Source: Polaribacter filamentus (GTDB taxonomy: Bacteria; Bacteroidota; Bacteroidia; Flavobacteriales; Flavobacteriaceae). Taken from it: 64,000 bases of DNA. Where the stretch lies: assembly GCF_002943715.1 (NCBI RefSeq), contig NZ_MQUA01000013.1:1109001-1173000 (forward strand), given 5' to 3'. This document shows, one piece after another, positions 55,062 through 64,000 of the stretch. The notes under the pieces were generated by a model. That model was not told the DNA's origin, did no database searches, and worked only from the letters and a program-made list of their open reading frames with translations. Numbering within the stretch: position 1 is the first letter of the stretch; each line of letters begins with the position of its first letter. Made by a program: the position numbers and the translations under genes.

Positions 55062-56183
55062 CTACACAGTAACTTCAGTAAATTTAATATTTAATTCGTT
55101 TTGAATTTCATGAATGCGCTCCAATTCATATGGTAAAATAAAAGCTAAAGAAGTTCCTGTTTTTCCTGCTCTGGCAGTTCTACCACTTCTATGCGTATAA
55201 TATTCCAATTGTTCTGGTAATTGATGATGAATTACAAATTCTAATCCGCTCACATCAATTCCACGTGCAGAAACATCCGTAGAAATTAAATATTGCAAGC
55301 TTTCATTTTTAAAAGCACGCATTACTTTATCGCGTTCTTTTTGTTGCATATCGCCCTCTAAGGCAGCAGCAGAAAAACCTTCCTCAATTAAATGAGCTGC
55401 TAAATTTTGAGCTCCCGCTTTTGTTCTGCAGAAAATGATGCCTCTACTTGCTTCTCTTTTTACTAAATACGAAATAATATCTGCCGGTTTATCTTTTATG
55501 GTTGTTTTTACAAATTGATGTCTGATGTTTGCATTTACCAAAGAATTTCTATTAATTTCAACTCTTGATGCATTTGCATCCATATATGTTTTTATAATTT
55601 TTTTGATTTCTTCTGGCATTGTAGCAGAAAACAACCAAGTTTTTCTATTAGATTCTGTCGTAAATTTTAAAATTCTATTTAAATCTTGCTTAAAACCCAT
55701 GCTTAGCATTTCATCAGCTTCATCTAAAATAACTGTCTTTACATGACTAATATCAATACTTCCACGCTCTATTAAATCGATTAATCTTCCCGGAGTTGCT
55801 ACAATAATATGGGTTGTTCTTTTTAAATTACCTATTTGACGATCAATTTTTTCTCCACCAAAAACAGCTTCAATAAAAATTTTATCTTCATTATATTTTG
55901 TAAACTTAAAAAGCTGCTTCTTAATTTGTTGCACTAATTCTCTTGTAGGTGATAAAATTAATGCTTGAATATTTCCTTCGTTTGTATTAATGTGATGTAA
56001 AACTGGCAAGCCGAAAGCAGCTGTTTTTCCAGTTCCTGTTTGCGCCAAACCAATAAAATCGGTTTCAGATTGCAATAAAATTGGGATCGTTTTTTCTTGA
56101 ATTTCTGAAGGTGTAGAAATCCCTAATTCTTTAATTGATTGTATATATTCTTTGCGAATTCCTAATGCAGAAAATGTTGACAT
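55062..56183 (-). CDS. DEAD-box RNA helicase
   Basis: 373 residues, a bare helicase core without long tail. Visible are the Q motif region (GISTPSEIQEKTIPILL), motif I AQTGTGKTAAFG, Ia PTRELVQQ, Ib TPGRLIDL, II DEADEMLSMGF, III SATMP, V STDVSARGIDV and VI HRSGRTARAG. It unwinds RNA, likely in ribosome assembly or cold adaptation. It has its own promoter. It is complete despite the short C-terminus. Confidence 0.95.
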   Translation of the reverse strand: MSTFSALGIRKEYIQSIKELGISTPSEIQEKTIPILLQSETDFIGLAQTGTGKTAAFGLPVLHHINTNEGNIQALILSPTRELVQQIKKQLFKFTKYNEDKIFIEAVFGGEKIDRQIGNLKRTTHIIVATPGRLIDLIERGSIDISHVKTVILDEADEMLSMGFKQDLNRILKFTTESNRKTWLFSATMPEEIKKIIKTYMDANASRVEINRNSLVNANIRHQFVKTTIKDKPADIISYLVKREASRGIIFCRTKAGAQNLAAHLIEEGFSAAALEGDMQQKERDKVMRAFKNESLQYLISTDVSARGIDVSGLEFVIHHQLPEQLEYYTHRSGRTARAGKTGTSLAFILPYELERIHEIQNELNIKFTEVTV

Positions 56184-56200
56184 TGTTTCTTAATTTTGTG

Positions 56201-56234
56201 CAAAGATACTTTTATTAAAGTTTAATGACACAAA
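56201..56234 (-). promoter_or_regulatory. Promoter of the DEAD-box helicase gene
   Basis: TATCTTTG (56208-56201) and a TTTG (56234-56231) separated by 22 bases on the minus strand fit the phylum's -7/-33 pattern. The start codon is 18 bases beyond the -7 box. Confidence 0.6.
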
Positions 56235-56322
56235 TTTCACGAATTTGCACAGATTAAAAAAATGTAATTTTTAAAGATCACCATTATAAAATCTAGGATA
56301 AAAATATTGATTTGAATTTTGA

Positions 56323-56718
56323 TCATTTTTGAGGCGATAATACTTTTAAAACATTTTCTCTAATTCGAGTAGGTTTATAGGTTTCTGCGTCTAACATTGC
56401 CCAAGTTGTTTTTGATTTTGCTAACAAAACATCATCCTTATAAAATTCAATTAACCGCATTGAAGTAAAACCTTTGGTCTCTCCTACCCAAGTTTTTGCA
56501 ACAAGTTCATCTCCCAAAAGCGCTTGCCCTTTATAATCAATTTCATGCCTTGCCACTACCCAAATATATTCTGGTAAAGGAATTTCTTTAGTTAAGAATG
56601 CCCAATGATGAAAGGCAACTTCATCCATCCATTTTACGTATACCACATTATTTACATGATTTAAATCATCAATATCTGCGGTTGTTACATTGATTTTAAA
56701 TTCAAAAACGTTGTCCAT
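56323..56718 (-). CDS. Acyl-CoA thioesterase (4-hydroxybenzoyl-CoA thioesterase type)
   Basis: Hot-dog fold enzyme. I take ATG 56718 (MDNVFEFKINVT) as start, giving 131 residues; an ATG six codons upstream is less likely. The active-site region is DIDDLNHVNNVVYVKWMDEV, with the catalytic Asp and HVNN motif, and WAMLDAETYKPTRI follows near the end. It hydrolyses acyl-CoA thioesters in the cytoplasm; the substrate is unknown. It is monocistronic between the helicase and the divergent MATE gene. Confidence 0.87.
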   Translation of the reverse strand: MDNVFEFKINVTTADIDDLNHVNNVVYVKWMDEVAFHHWAFLTKEIPLPEYIWVVARHEIDYKGQALLGDELVAKTWVGETKGFTSMRLIEFYKDDVLLAKSKTTWAMLDAETYKPTRIRENVLKVLSPQK

Positions 56719-57584
56719 ATTTATCAATTTTAGCAAAAATAAAAATTTTAATAGTTCTATAACAATTATTGATGTTTCATTTTAAAAAAAATAATTAATA
56801 AGCTGTTTCTTTGCAGAACTTTTATGAATAAACTAGTAAACGAATTAGGTACAGAAAATATTGGCAAATTATTGATAAAACAAGCAGTTCCTGCTACTAT
56901 CGGAATTCTTGTAATGTCCTTAAATATGATTGTTGATACCATTTTTGTAGGACAATGGATTGGGGTTTTAGCAATCGCGGCAATTACCGTTGTTTTACCA
57001 ATTGTATTCTTAATTTCTTCTATAGGAATGGGAATTGGAATTGGTGGAAGTTCTATAATATCAAGAGCTTTAGGAGCAAGTAAACCTGAAAAAGCATTTT
57101 TAACTTTTGGAAATCAGATTTCACTAACCGTTATATTAGCCTTACTTTTTGTAGTATTAGGTACTATTTTTAGTGTTCCTATTTTGAATTTATTTGGAGC
57201 AAAAGGACTTATTTTACCTATTGCTTCCGAATATTTTAGTGTGGTAATTTATGGTGTTCCTTTTTTAGCTTTCGCGATGATGGGAAATCCAACAATTAGA
57301 GCAGAAGGAAAACCAAAATTTGCTATGTATGCAATGATGATTCCCGCAGTTTTAAATGTTGTTTTAGATGTTGTGTTTATAAAATTGTTCAATTGGGGAA
57401 TGTGGGGCGCAGGATTAGCGACTTCTATTTCTTTTGCAAGCTGCGGATTGTACATTTTATACTTCTTTTTATCTTCTAAAAGTGAATTAAAAATAATACC
57501 AAAAAACTTTAAATTAGATTTTAAAATTGTAGATGAAATCATAAAATTGGGCGGAGTTTCTATTGTTAGACAAGGTGCAATTAG

Positions 57585-58650
57585 TATTTTAAGGCTAAGT
57601 TCTAAATTAAATATGTGTTATCTTAGCAAAAAAGAACATTTATGATACCATCTGATTTTAGAGATTATTTTTTGAGCAGTAGCTTAATTATCCAACAAGA
57701 TATTGTAAACTCTTTACTGTCTTTATCAACATCGGGTTCACATTTAGAAGAAGATAAAGAACGAAAAGCAGTTACTTGTCCTCATTGTAAAAGCGAACGC
57801 ATACGTGCAAACGGTACATTAAAAGGCGTACAACGCTATTTGTGTAATGGTTGTGGTAAAAACTTTAGTGAAACGACAGGGAAATTTTGGTTTGCATTAA
57901 AAAAGAAAGACAAGATTAACAAGTATCTTTATTGTTTACTATCGGGCTATAGTATTAGAAAAAGTGCAAAGGAAACAGGAATCTCAATTCAGACCTCATT
58001 TGATTGGCGTCATAAATTATTAACCTCATTTTCTAGCGTTTCAGTATCCGAATTTGAAGGTATTGTAGAGAGTGATGATTTGTTTTTTCCAATTTCAGAA
58101 AAAGGGAATCGTACTTTAGAAAGAAAACCTAAGAAACGAGGAGAAAAAGCTAGCAAAGCAGGTATATCTAATGAAAAAGTAGCCGTAATTGCTACCTGCG
58201 ATCGTTCTGGAAATAAGGATTTTGAAGTGGTTACAACAGGACGAATTAGTAAAAAAGACCTAAACAAGGTGTATCAAGGTAAGCTCGATAAAGCAACAGT
58301 ACTTTGCAGTGACAGTCATAGAAGTTATGCTGCCTTTGCAAAATCTAATACAATTATTCATAAGAAGTTCAACGCATCAAAAGGACAGAAAACAGTTGAT
58401 AAAATATATCATGTTCAGAATGTGAATAATATGGATATGAGATTGAGGAAATTTATGGAATCCTTTAATGGTGTAGCAACTAAATATCTGCAAAATTATT
58501 TAAACTGGTTTTTGGTACTAGAAAAAATAAAGAATAAGACCAATAAAATGGCAACACTTGCTAGTATTGCATTAGCTTCTAATCAAGTCTGGATACAATT
58601 CAAAGAAATAGCTATAAACAATATGCTTTTTAGAACTTAGCCTATTTTAA
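57585..58650. mobile_element. IS1595-family insertion sequence inside the MATE gene
   Basis: The element spans 57593-58642 (1050 bp) with terminal inverted repeats GGCTAAGTTCTAAA (left and, inverted, right). It is flanked by the 8-bp direct repeat TATTTTAA at 57585-57592 and 58643-58650. Exact target duplication and an open transposase gene show recent insertion. Confidence 0.95.
57642..58640 (+). CDS. IS1595-family transposase
   Basis: 332 residues. An N-terminal zinc ribbon (VTCPHCKSERI around 43-53 and YLCNGCGKNFSET around 67-79) and a helix-turn-helix (GYSIRKSAKETGISIQTSFD) precede the DDE-type domain, with Asp in GIVESDDLFF, Asp in VLCSDSHRSYAAFA and a later His/Asn region NNMDMRLRKFMESFNGV. 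This order is typical of the IS1595 superfamily. It stops two bases before the right end of the element. It is intact and probably active. Confidence 0.93.
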   Translation: MIPSDFRDYFLSSSLIIQQDIVNSLLSLSTSGSHLEEDKERKAVTCPHCKSERIRANGTLKGVQRYLCNGCGKNFSETTGKFWFALKKKDKINKYLYCLLSGYSIRKSAKETGISIQTSFDWRHKLLTSFSSVSVSEFEGIVESDDLFFPISEKGNRTLERKPKKRGEKASKAGISNEKVAVIATCDRSGNKDFEVVTTGRISKKDLNKVYQGKLDKATVLCSDSHRSYAAFAKSNTIIHKKFNASKGQKTVDKIYHVQNVNNMDMRLRKFMESFNGVATKYLQNYLNWFLVLEKIKNKTNKMATLASIALASNQVWIQFKEIAINNMLFRT

Positions 58651-59327
58651 TGATTGTTTTAAACTACTCACTTTTCAAATATGGCGGCGAAATTTCCATC
58701 TCAATTTTCGGAATTATAAACAGAGTAATGATGTTTTCTCTTTCTCCTGTTTTAGGAGTTTCACAAGGTTTTTTGCCCGTTGCTGGTTTTAATATTGGTG
58801 CAAAAAATAATGCCAGAGTAAAAGAAACGATTAAAAAGGCCATTTGGTTTGGTTCTATTTTAGGAACTATTATTTTTATAGGAATTGTAATTTTTAAAGA
58901 AGAAATTATTTGGGTTTTCACCAATGACTCCTCTTTGCTAGCGGAAACTCCGAATGCAATGTTGATTGTATTTTTAGTAACTCCTATTGTTACGATGCAA
59001 TTAATTGGTTCTGCTTATTTTCAGGCAGCCGGGAAAGCGATGCCTGCATTATTTTTAACACTTTTAAAACAAGGTATTTTTTTAATTCCGTTAGCGTATA
59101 TTTTACCTAAATATTATGGGATAAACGGTATTTGGTGGTCTTTTCCTATTGCGGATGTGCTTTCTACAATTATTACAATTTGGATTTTAAAACGTGAGGT
59201 TGATAAGAATCTTAAATAAATTGGTTTAAGTTTTTAAGGAAAAATAAAAAATAAGGATGTTTATTCTCTAACATTCGTCAAAATTTTTTAACTTTAGGAA
59301 CCCCAATTGAAGCGCTTTATAATAAAC

Positions 59328-60002
59328 CTAAACCAAAGATTCCCCATTTAAGTTAGTCGTTAAAATATCGCTAAATAGATTAAAAAACGGACGCAAAGCT
59401 GCATAACTTTTATCTACTTCATCAATAAAGTTTTCTGATAAAACTTGTTCATCAGTAAAACTCTTACTTGATATAAATCCCTTTTTACGAAGTAAATCGA
59501 CATCTGGATGTTCTTTATCAAAACCCCTTGGTGCTGTTTTTAATTCGCTAAAACTTTCAAATTGTCCGCCAAACTGCTTTTTATATTCTTTTGCTTCTAA
59601 AATACCTTTAATTTCTGAGGCATCTTGTTCTATTTCTTTTCTAATTCTGAATAAATCTTCTTTGCTCGGTTCCCAAAATCCACCAGCTAAAAAAGACTCT
59701 CCTGGTCTTATTCTAAGAAAATAGCCTCCTCTTAGAGAGGAACCTAATCTTGAATAAGAGTTTGCAAAATGAGCTTTGTAAGGTGTTTTATCATTAGAAA
59801 AACGAACATCTCTATAAATACGCATCATTTTCGATTTCTCTATTTCATCATGCATTTGTAATTTAATGTGTATTGCGGCAAAAACATCTTTTGCATTTTT
59901 TTGCGCCTTAAGATAGGTAGGTTTGTTCTCTGCGAACCAATCTCTATTATTGTTTTTTTGTAAATCTTGCAGGTATGTAAATGTCGATTTTTCGAATTGC
60001 AT
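59328..60002 (-). CDS. DUF2461 (TIGR02453) family protein
   Basis: 224 residues. FLQ-type start FTYLQDLQKNNNRDWFAENK, then RIYRDVRFSNDKTPYKAHFA and GGYFLRIRPGESFLAGGFWE, the three conserved blocks of DUF2461. The family is widespread and cytoplasmic but no function is established to my knowledge. It is monocistronic, divergent from the DUF1853 gene with about 127 bases between. It is intact. Confidence 0.9.
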   Translation of the reverse strand: MQFEKSTFTYLQDLQKNNNRDWFAENKPTYLKAQKNAKDVFAAIHIKLQMHDEIEKSKMMRIYRDVRFSNDKTPYKAHFANSYSRLGSSLRGGYFLRIRPGESFLAGGFWEPSKEDLFRIRKEIEQDASEIKGILEAKEYKKQFGGQFESFSELKTAPRGFDKEHPDVDLLRKKGFISSKSFTDEQVLSENFIDEVDKSYAALRPFFNLFSDILTTNLNGESLV

Positions 60003-60129
60003 TTAGTTGAATTTTTAAAATTTCAATTTACGAATTATTCTATAAAAATACAGTCACTAATTCAAGAATAAAAATTAGAGAAGAGCATTTTTATTTGCGT
60101 AAATTCGTGCAATAAGCTTCTCACATTCT

Positions 60130-60942
60130 ATGCATCAAAAAACAAAAATAATTCAGAAAAGATATGACGGTTTTTTACAGACAAATTGTTTGTGGAAAGG
60201 CAAAACCGTTTATGAATTACATGCGTTTGAAATTATTGCTGTATCCTCAAAAATAAATATTGAAATTGATGAAAAATTACGGTTAGGTAAATACATTGAA
60301 CGGTTTATTTCCTATCAATTACAGCAAGAAGAAAGCATTTCGGTTATAAGTGAGAATGTTCAAATTCAGAGAGAAAAAATTACTTTAGGAGAATTAGATT
60401 GTATTATTTTAAAGGATGAAAAACCAATTCATTTAGAAATTATTTATAAGTTTTATTTGTACGATCCTTCAGTTGGAGAAACTGAAATAGCTCACTTTAT
60501 CGGTCCAAATAGAAAAGATTCTTTAGTAGAAAAATTAACGAAATTGAAAGAAAAACAGTTGCCTCTTCTCTACTCTGCGGAATGTTTAGAATATTTAAAA
60601 ACTATTGATTTAGATGTTGATAAAATTGAACAACAAGTATATTTTAAAGCACAATTGTTTGTTCCGTTATCAGAAGAAAACATTGTTTTAATTAAACTAA
60701 ATCAAGAGTGTATCGGCGGCTTTTACATCAACAAAAAAGAATTAGAACAATTTAAAGATTGTAAGTTTTTCATCCCAAATAAAAAGGATTGGTTAATTAT
60801 TCCTCATAAAAATGTAAACTGGGAGAATTTTCATCAGTTTAAGGAAAAATCCTATGAATATTTAGAAAGAGAATTTTCGCCACTTTGTTGGATAAAAAAA
60901 TCAAATGGAGAAATTAATAAGTTGTTTTTAGTGTGGTGGTAG
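60130..60942 (+). CDS. DUF1853 family protein, PD-(D/E)XK-like fold
   Basis: 270 residues. Within ITLGELDCIILKDEKPIHLE and IIYKFYLYD, the residues Glu 88/Asp 90 and E103-x3-K107 form the pattern of a PD-(D/E)XK nuclease core; then FIGPNRKDSLVEKLTKLKEK is the family block. The C-terminus ends LCWIKKSNGEINKLFLVWW. Nuclease activity is not shown for the family as far as I know. It is monocistronic, followed by a terminator. Confidence 0.82.
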   Translation: MHQKTKIIQKRYDGFLQTNCLWKGKTVYELHAFEIIAVSSKINIEIDEKLRLGKYIERFISYQLQQEESISVISENVQIQREKITLGELDCIILKDEKPIHLEIIYKFYLYDPSVGETEIAHFIGPNRKDSLVEKLTKLKEKQLPLLYSAECLEYLKTIDLDVDKIEQQVYFKAQLFVPLSEENIVLIKLNQECIGGFYINKKELEQFKDCKFFIPNKKDWLIIPHKNVNWENFHQFKEKSYEYLEREFSPLCWIKKSNGEINKLFLVWW

Positions 60943-61169
60943 TGCTTTCAAAGTTAAGAGTTTTGAATTCTAGCTTGCTTCTCTAAACATAACTTCAACC
61001 ATGTATTTACTTCAATTGTCTTGTCTTTTGTTTCTTGAAAATTAAAAAAAAATAAACATATCCGCACATAGAAAACAAATTTTTTGCCTATTCTCTTTTA
61101 TCTCTTGGCTCTTGCATCAAAATAAATCACATCTTATTCCTATTTCAAAAACCTAAATTACACTAATGG

Positions 61170-61203
61170 AAAAGAGGAACTTAAAAATTTAAGTTCCTCT
61201 TTT
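61170..61203. terminator. Bidirectional terminator after the DUF1853 and efflux genes
   Basis: Stem AAGAGGAACTTAAA / TTTAAGTTCCTCTT with adjoining A- and T-runs, 23 bases after the adaptor stop codon (minus strand) and downstream of DUF1853 (plus strand). Confidence 0.88.
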
Positions 61204-61225
61204 TAAATTATATTAATTTCTATAA

Positions 61226-62338
61226 TTATTTCACTTTTTTCTCATCGTCTTTAGAAGCTTTGTTCCAAATTTTGATTTTATCATCTTTGGTAACACCTCC
61301 TAAAACTTCTACATTTACACCATCCGAAGTACCTAATTTCACAGTTTTCTTTTCAAAATTACCGTCGGGCATTAGTATTTCTACGTAAGGATCTTCTGTT
61401 TTTTTATCAAACTTTAGAAGGGCTTCTTTAATCGCTAAAACATTGTCTTTTTCCTCTAAAACAATATCCGCATTTGCACTATAGCCCGCTCTAATAAAAT
61501 ATTTAGTATCTAAAGAAAGATCTGCTTTAATTTTAAACTGAACAGCCCCTCCTTCTTCTGTTCCTTTTGGAGCAATAAAGTTAAGTTTCGCAGGGAATTT
61601 TACGCCTTCAATTGCACCAATAGACACCTCAATATCGGTACCTTTCACTAATTTACCAACCTCGGACTCATCTACCTTTCCTTCAAAAATCATTTTACTC
61701 ATATCAGCAATAGAAGCAATTGTGGTTCCCGCATTAAAATTGTTAGACTGTATAACTTGATCCCCTTCTTTAACAGGAATTTCTAAAATTATACCAGACA
61801 TTTGAGCAATAATATTGGTATTTGCAGAAGCACCAGAACCCGAAGACCCTATTTTAATAATTTGATAATCATTTTGTGCATTCTTTAAATCTTGTATTCC
61901 TTGTTTGTAAGTAAGTTCAATATTTTCAAATTCTGCTCTAGAAATAACGCCTTTTTCAAATAAACCTTTGTTTCTTTTGTAAGAAACTTCGGCATTATTT
62001 AAACTAATTTTAATATTGTCTACTCTACCCTTTGCGCTAATTAAAGATTGCTCATTTGGCACCACTCTAACAGTTGCAATTAAATCGCCTTTATTCACTT
62101 GCGCGCCTTCTAGCAACATAATTTTATCAATTATTCCCGTAATTTGAGGTTTAATTTCAATTTCTTCCAAGGGAATAACTTTACCGGTTGCTACTGTTTT
62201 TTTAACAATTGTAGTTCTGAAAGGTGTTTCCGTTTCGAAGTCAACAACGTTTTTCGAGTTCTTTTTACCGAACCAAATTAATGCCACTATAAACAGTGCT
62301 ACTATAATTATTAAAATAATTTTTGATCTTTTACTCAT
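61226..62338 (-). CDS. Efflux periplasmic adaptor (MacA-type)
   Basis: 370 residues. An N-terminal membrane anchor (ILIIIVALFIVALIWFG) is followed by a lipoyl half (TGKVIPLEEIEIKPQITGII), a helical hairpin (about 85-160), the second lipoyl half (IIAQMSGIILEIPVKEGDQV), beta-barrel SIADMSKMIFEGKVDESEVG and a membrane-proximal domain. It is the last gene of an operon with two MacB-type permeases, 16 bases after the first. It couples an FtsX-fold ABC transporter to an outer-membrane channel, exporting peptides, lipoproteins or drugs; the substrate is unknown. Confidence 0.9.
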   Translation of the reverse strand: MSKRSKIILIIIVALFIVALIWFGKKNSKNVVDFETETPFRTTIVKKTVATGKVIPLEEIEIKPQITGIIDKIMLLEGAQVNKGDLIATVRVVPNEQSLISAKGRVDNIKISLNNAEVSYKRNKGLFEKGVISRAEFENIELTYKQGIQDLKNAQNDYQIIKIGSSGSGASANTNIIAQMSGIILEIPVKEGDQVIQSNNFNAGTTIASIADMSKMIFEGKVDESEVGKLVKGTDIEVSIGAIEGVKFPAKLNFIAPKGTEEGGAVQFKIKADLSLDTKYFIRAGYSANADIVLEEKDNVLAIKEALLKFDKKTEDPYVEILMPDGNFEKKTVKLGTSDGVNVEVLGGVTKDDKIKIWNKASKDDEKKVK

Positions 62339-62354
62339 AATTTGTTAATTTATT

Positions 62355-63599
62355 TTATTCTTCTCTTAATGCTTCTATTGGTTTTACTACTGTTGCCATG
62401 TGTGCAGGAATTAGGCCTATTAAGGTTCCTAACACAATTAATGTGGCAAATGCGATCATAATAATTGGTATATTTACTGTAGGGTTTATAAGGGTTGCAT
62501 CTTCTCCTTGGCCAAATTTCCAATCAATCAAAAATAAAACAAAACCTCCAAAAATAATACCCAGCATACCAGCAATTGTTGTTAAAAAAACAGATTCTAA
62601 TATAATTTGCTGACGAATATCTTTTGGTGTGGCACCTAAAGCTCTTCTAATTCCTATTTCTTTCGTGCGTTCTTTTACGGTAATTAAAAGGATGTTTCCA
62701 ATGGCAAAAACTCCTGCAACTAAAGTAGCGATACCCACGAACCAAGTGAGAAACTGCATGCCGGTTAAAAAGCCCGTAAATTTTGCTATTCGTGTTCCTA
62801 AATTAAAGGAACCAAATGCTCTTTTATCTTCTGGATGTACATTGTGCAAATTTTTCAAAGTTAAAAGCACATCTTTTTCCATTTGTTCTATATCAATTCC
62901 CTCGTTAGCGGTAATTACCATCCAATCTATATTATTGGCAGTGTTATATACTCTTTTAAATGTTGTAAACGGAATATACGCGGTATCACCATCTAAATCT
63001 ATAGCATTTGAAGGCCCATAAACACCTATAACTTTGTAATTAATACTGTTTATTTTGATGTATTCCCCAATTGGTATTTCATTTCTATCAAATAAAAATT
63101 TATACATCTCTTCTGATATCACGGTAACTTTTGCCGTTGATAACATATCATTTTCATTCAAAAAGCGTCCATAAATTAGACTCTTTTTTTGAATTTTATC
63201 TAACACAGGATAATCACCACTAACCTGATAATTAGCAGATTTAAAATCACGAATAATTAAATTATTTGTTTGATTTCTTGGTGCTAAAAGTTTAATCTGG
63301 TTAGAATATTCAGATTTTAAAGCCTCAATATCTTTGGTTTTTAAATTAAATGTTCTTCCTTCTTGAAATCCTTTAAAAGGGGTGTCTGTCGCTTGCGTCC
63401 AAACAAAAACGCTGTTGGTTGCAAAATCTCCAAATATTTTTTTGAAGCCATTTTCCATTCCTCTTGCAGCGCCTAAAAGAACAACTAACAAGAAAATACC
63501 CCATAAAACACCAATAATTGTAATTACGGTTCTTATTTTGTTTTTACGAATGCTTCCGTAAATTTCTTGCCAAGTATCTGCTTCAAATAAAAAGTTCAT
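62355..63599 (-). CDS. ABC transporter permease, MacB/FtsX type
   Basis: 414 residues. TM1 is VITIIGVLWGIFLLVVLLGA (about 22-41), then a large periplasmic MacB_PCD domain (about 50-270), and three C-terminal helices with the conserved ITVKERTKEIGIRRALGATP coupling region and LGTLIGLIPAHMATVVKPIE. It lacks an own ATPase domain, so a separate ATP-binding subunit must be encoded nearby, presumably upstream outside the window. It is tandem with the next permease (two-base gap). Confidence 0.92.
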   Translation of the reverse strand: MNFLFEADTWQEIYGSIRKNKIRTVITIIGVLWGIFLLVVLLGAARGMENGFKKIFGDFATNSVFVWTQATDTPFKGFQEGRTFNLKTKDIEALKSEYSNQIKLLAPRNQTNNLIIRDFKSANYQVSGDYPVLDKIQKKSLIYGRFLNENDMLSTAKVTVISEEMYKFLFDRNEIPIGEYIKINSINYKVIGVYGPSNAIDLDGDTAYIPFTTFKRVYNTANNIDWMVITANEGIDIEQMEKDVLLTLKNLHNVHPEDKRAFGSFNLGTRIAKFTGFLTGMQFLTWFVGIATLVAGVFAIGNILLITVKERTKEIGIRRALGATPKDIRQQIILESVFLTTIAGMLGIIFGGFVLFLIDWKFGQGEDATLINPTVNIPIIMIAFATLIVLGTLIGLIPAHMATVVKPIEALREE

Positions 63600-63601
63600 A
63601 G

Positions 63602-64000
63602 TTAGTCTGCTCTTAATGCTTCAATTGGTTTAATATTTGCTGCTCTTTTTGCTGGCACATAGCCTGCAATTAATCCTGATAAAATTAAAACTACCGTTGC
63701 TGCTATTACAATTCCTGGACTTACACTTGGGTCTTTAATAAAATAATCTTTTTCTAAACTATTGCCTATTAAACTTAAAATATAGGTACCTAACGATAAT
63801 CCTAAATAACCTGCAATGGTGGTTATTAAAACGGATTCTTGCACAACCATACCAATTATAGATGAAGGTGTTGCTCCCAACGCTTTTCTAATTCCGAATT
63901 CCTTAGTTCGTTCTTTAATTACAAAAATCATAATGTTGCTAATTCCTATAATTCCTGCTACTAAAGTTCCCGAACCCACTAGTATTACGATTGCATACAA
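63602..64000 (-). CDS. Second MacB/FtsX-type ABC permease, N-terminus beyond the window
   Basis: Only the last 132 residues are seen: a helix with GTLVAGIIGISNIMIFVIKE, the cytoplasmic RTKEFGIRKALGATPSSIIG, then two helices and the end VPAKRAANIKPIEALRAD. It is a paralogue of the next gene downstream (KERTKEIGIRRALGATP). The start lies past base 64000. The two permeases likely form a heterodimer. Confidence 0.92.
   Translation of the reverse strand: MYAIVILVGSGTLVAGIIGISNIMIFVIKERTKEFGIRKALGATPSSIIGMVVQESVLITTIAGYLGLSLGTYILSLIGNSLEKDYFIKDPSVSPGIVIAATVVLILSGLIAGYVPAKRAANIKPIEALRAD

Larger units (their letters stand above)
56824..59219 (+). pseudogene. MATE-family efflux transporter, split by an insertion sequence
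   Basis: The 5' part (56824-57592) holds six helices of a MATE protein (LIKQAVPATIGILVMSLNMI, VDTIFVGQWIG, GGSSIISRALGASKPEKAFL). The 3' part (from 58643) continues LNYSLFKYGGEISISIFGII, LGVSQGFLPVAGFNIGAKNN to the end at 59219. Removing the element and one target copy joins AISIL to MIVLNYS in frame without loss, so the ancestral gene had about 449 codons. As it stands the transporter is interrupted in the middle and non-functional. Confidence 0.93.

Overview
The window looks like chromosomal DNA of a member of the Bacteroidota, most likely a marine Flavobacteriaceae (Polaribacter/Tenacibaculum type; this placement is inference). Signs are the AT-rich sequence, promoters with the Bacteroidota -7 element TAnnTTTG, a SusC/CirA-type TonB-dependent receptor, a tricorn-like S41 protease, a stand-alone proline dehydrogenase and a TetR/ABC/HlyD/TolC export locus. 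I saw no rRNA, tRNA or CRISPR array.

Layout. 1-1.8 kb: start of a histidine operon (hisG-hisD) on the minus strand, behind an 18-codon leader peptide with three consecutive His codons and a terminator hairpin, i.e. a his attenuator. 2-4 kb: a solo IS982-type end, a decayed membrane-protein gene and ttcA. 4.3-8 kb: a PLP decarboxylase and a cysteine dioxygenase in one operon (likely hypotaurine/taurine synthesis) divergent from a sodium:solute symporter. 8-10 kb: typA/bipA.

10-38.6 kb is an accessory stress/redox island between core genes (typA on one side, proline dehydrogenase and aroB on the other). Intact members include nhaA, a DJ-1/PfpI protein, a PRC-barrel protein, zinc-free oxidoreductases, HPF, a formate/nitrite-type channel, DoxX, two fasciclin proteins, a DUF4136 lipoprotein, succinate-semialdehyde dehydrogenase, ferritin, a flavin reductase, pyruvate oxidase and PCD. 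Among them lie about twenty broken genes or scraps: mscS, a VOC protein, aldehyde dehydrogenase, AraC, glutamate-synthase-like, ohr, an HflC-like protein, poxB, dps, alcohol dehydrogenase and a PAS histidine kinase. Several scraps are partial copies of intact neighbours. The most interesting signal is here: four promoters carry a 12-bp near-palindrome TGACC-N2-GGTCA exactly 23 nt upstream of a TAnnTTTG-like -7 box. This is the signature of one activator-controlled regulon whose target genes are mostly dead.

38.8-45 kb: a LETM1-like fragment, proline dehydrogenase, aroB, a TonB-dependent receptor and a cold-shock-domain protein. 45.2-50.4 kb: tetR, an ABC exporter (frameshifted, degenerate signature motif), an HlyD-type adaptor and a TolC-type channel, with a perfect inverted repeat over the tetR promoter. 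50.6-56.7 kb: MaoC, a frameshifted tricorn-like protease, a TRIC channel, a DEAD-box helicase and a thioesterase. 56.8-59.2 kb: a MATE transporter split by an IS1595-type element with an 8-bp target duplication. 59.3-64 kb: DUF2461 and DUF1853 proteins and the start of a MacA/MacB-type efflux operon that runs off the window.

Several otherwise intact genes differ from a full-length product by a single base in a homopolymer run. Some of these may be sequencing errors, and they are flagged as such.
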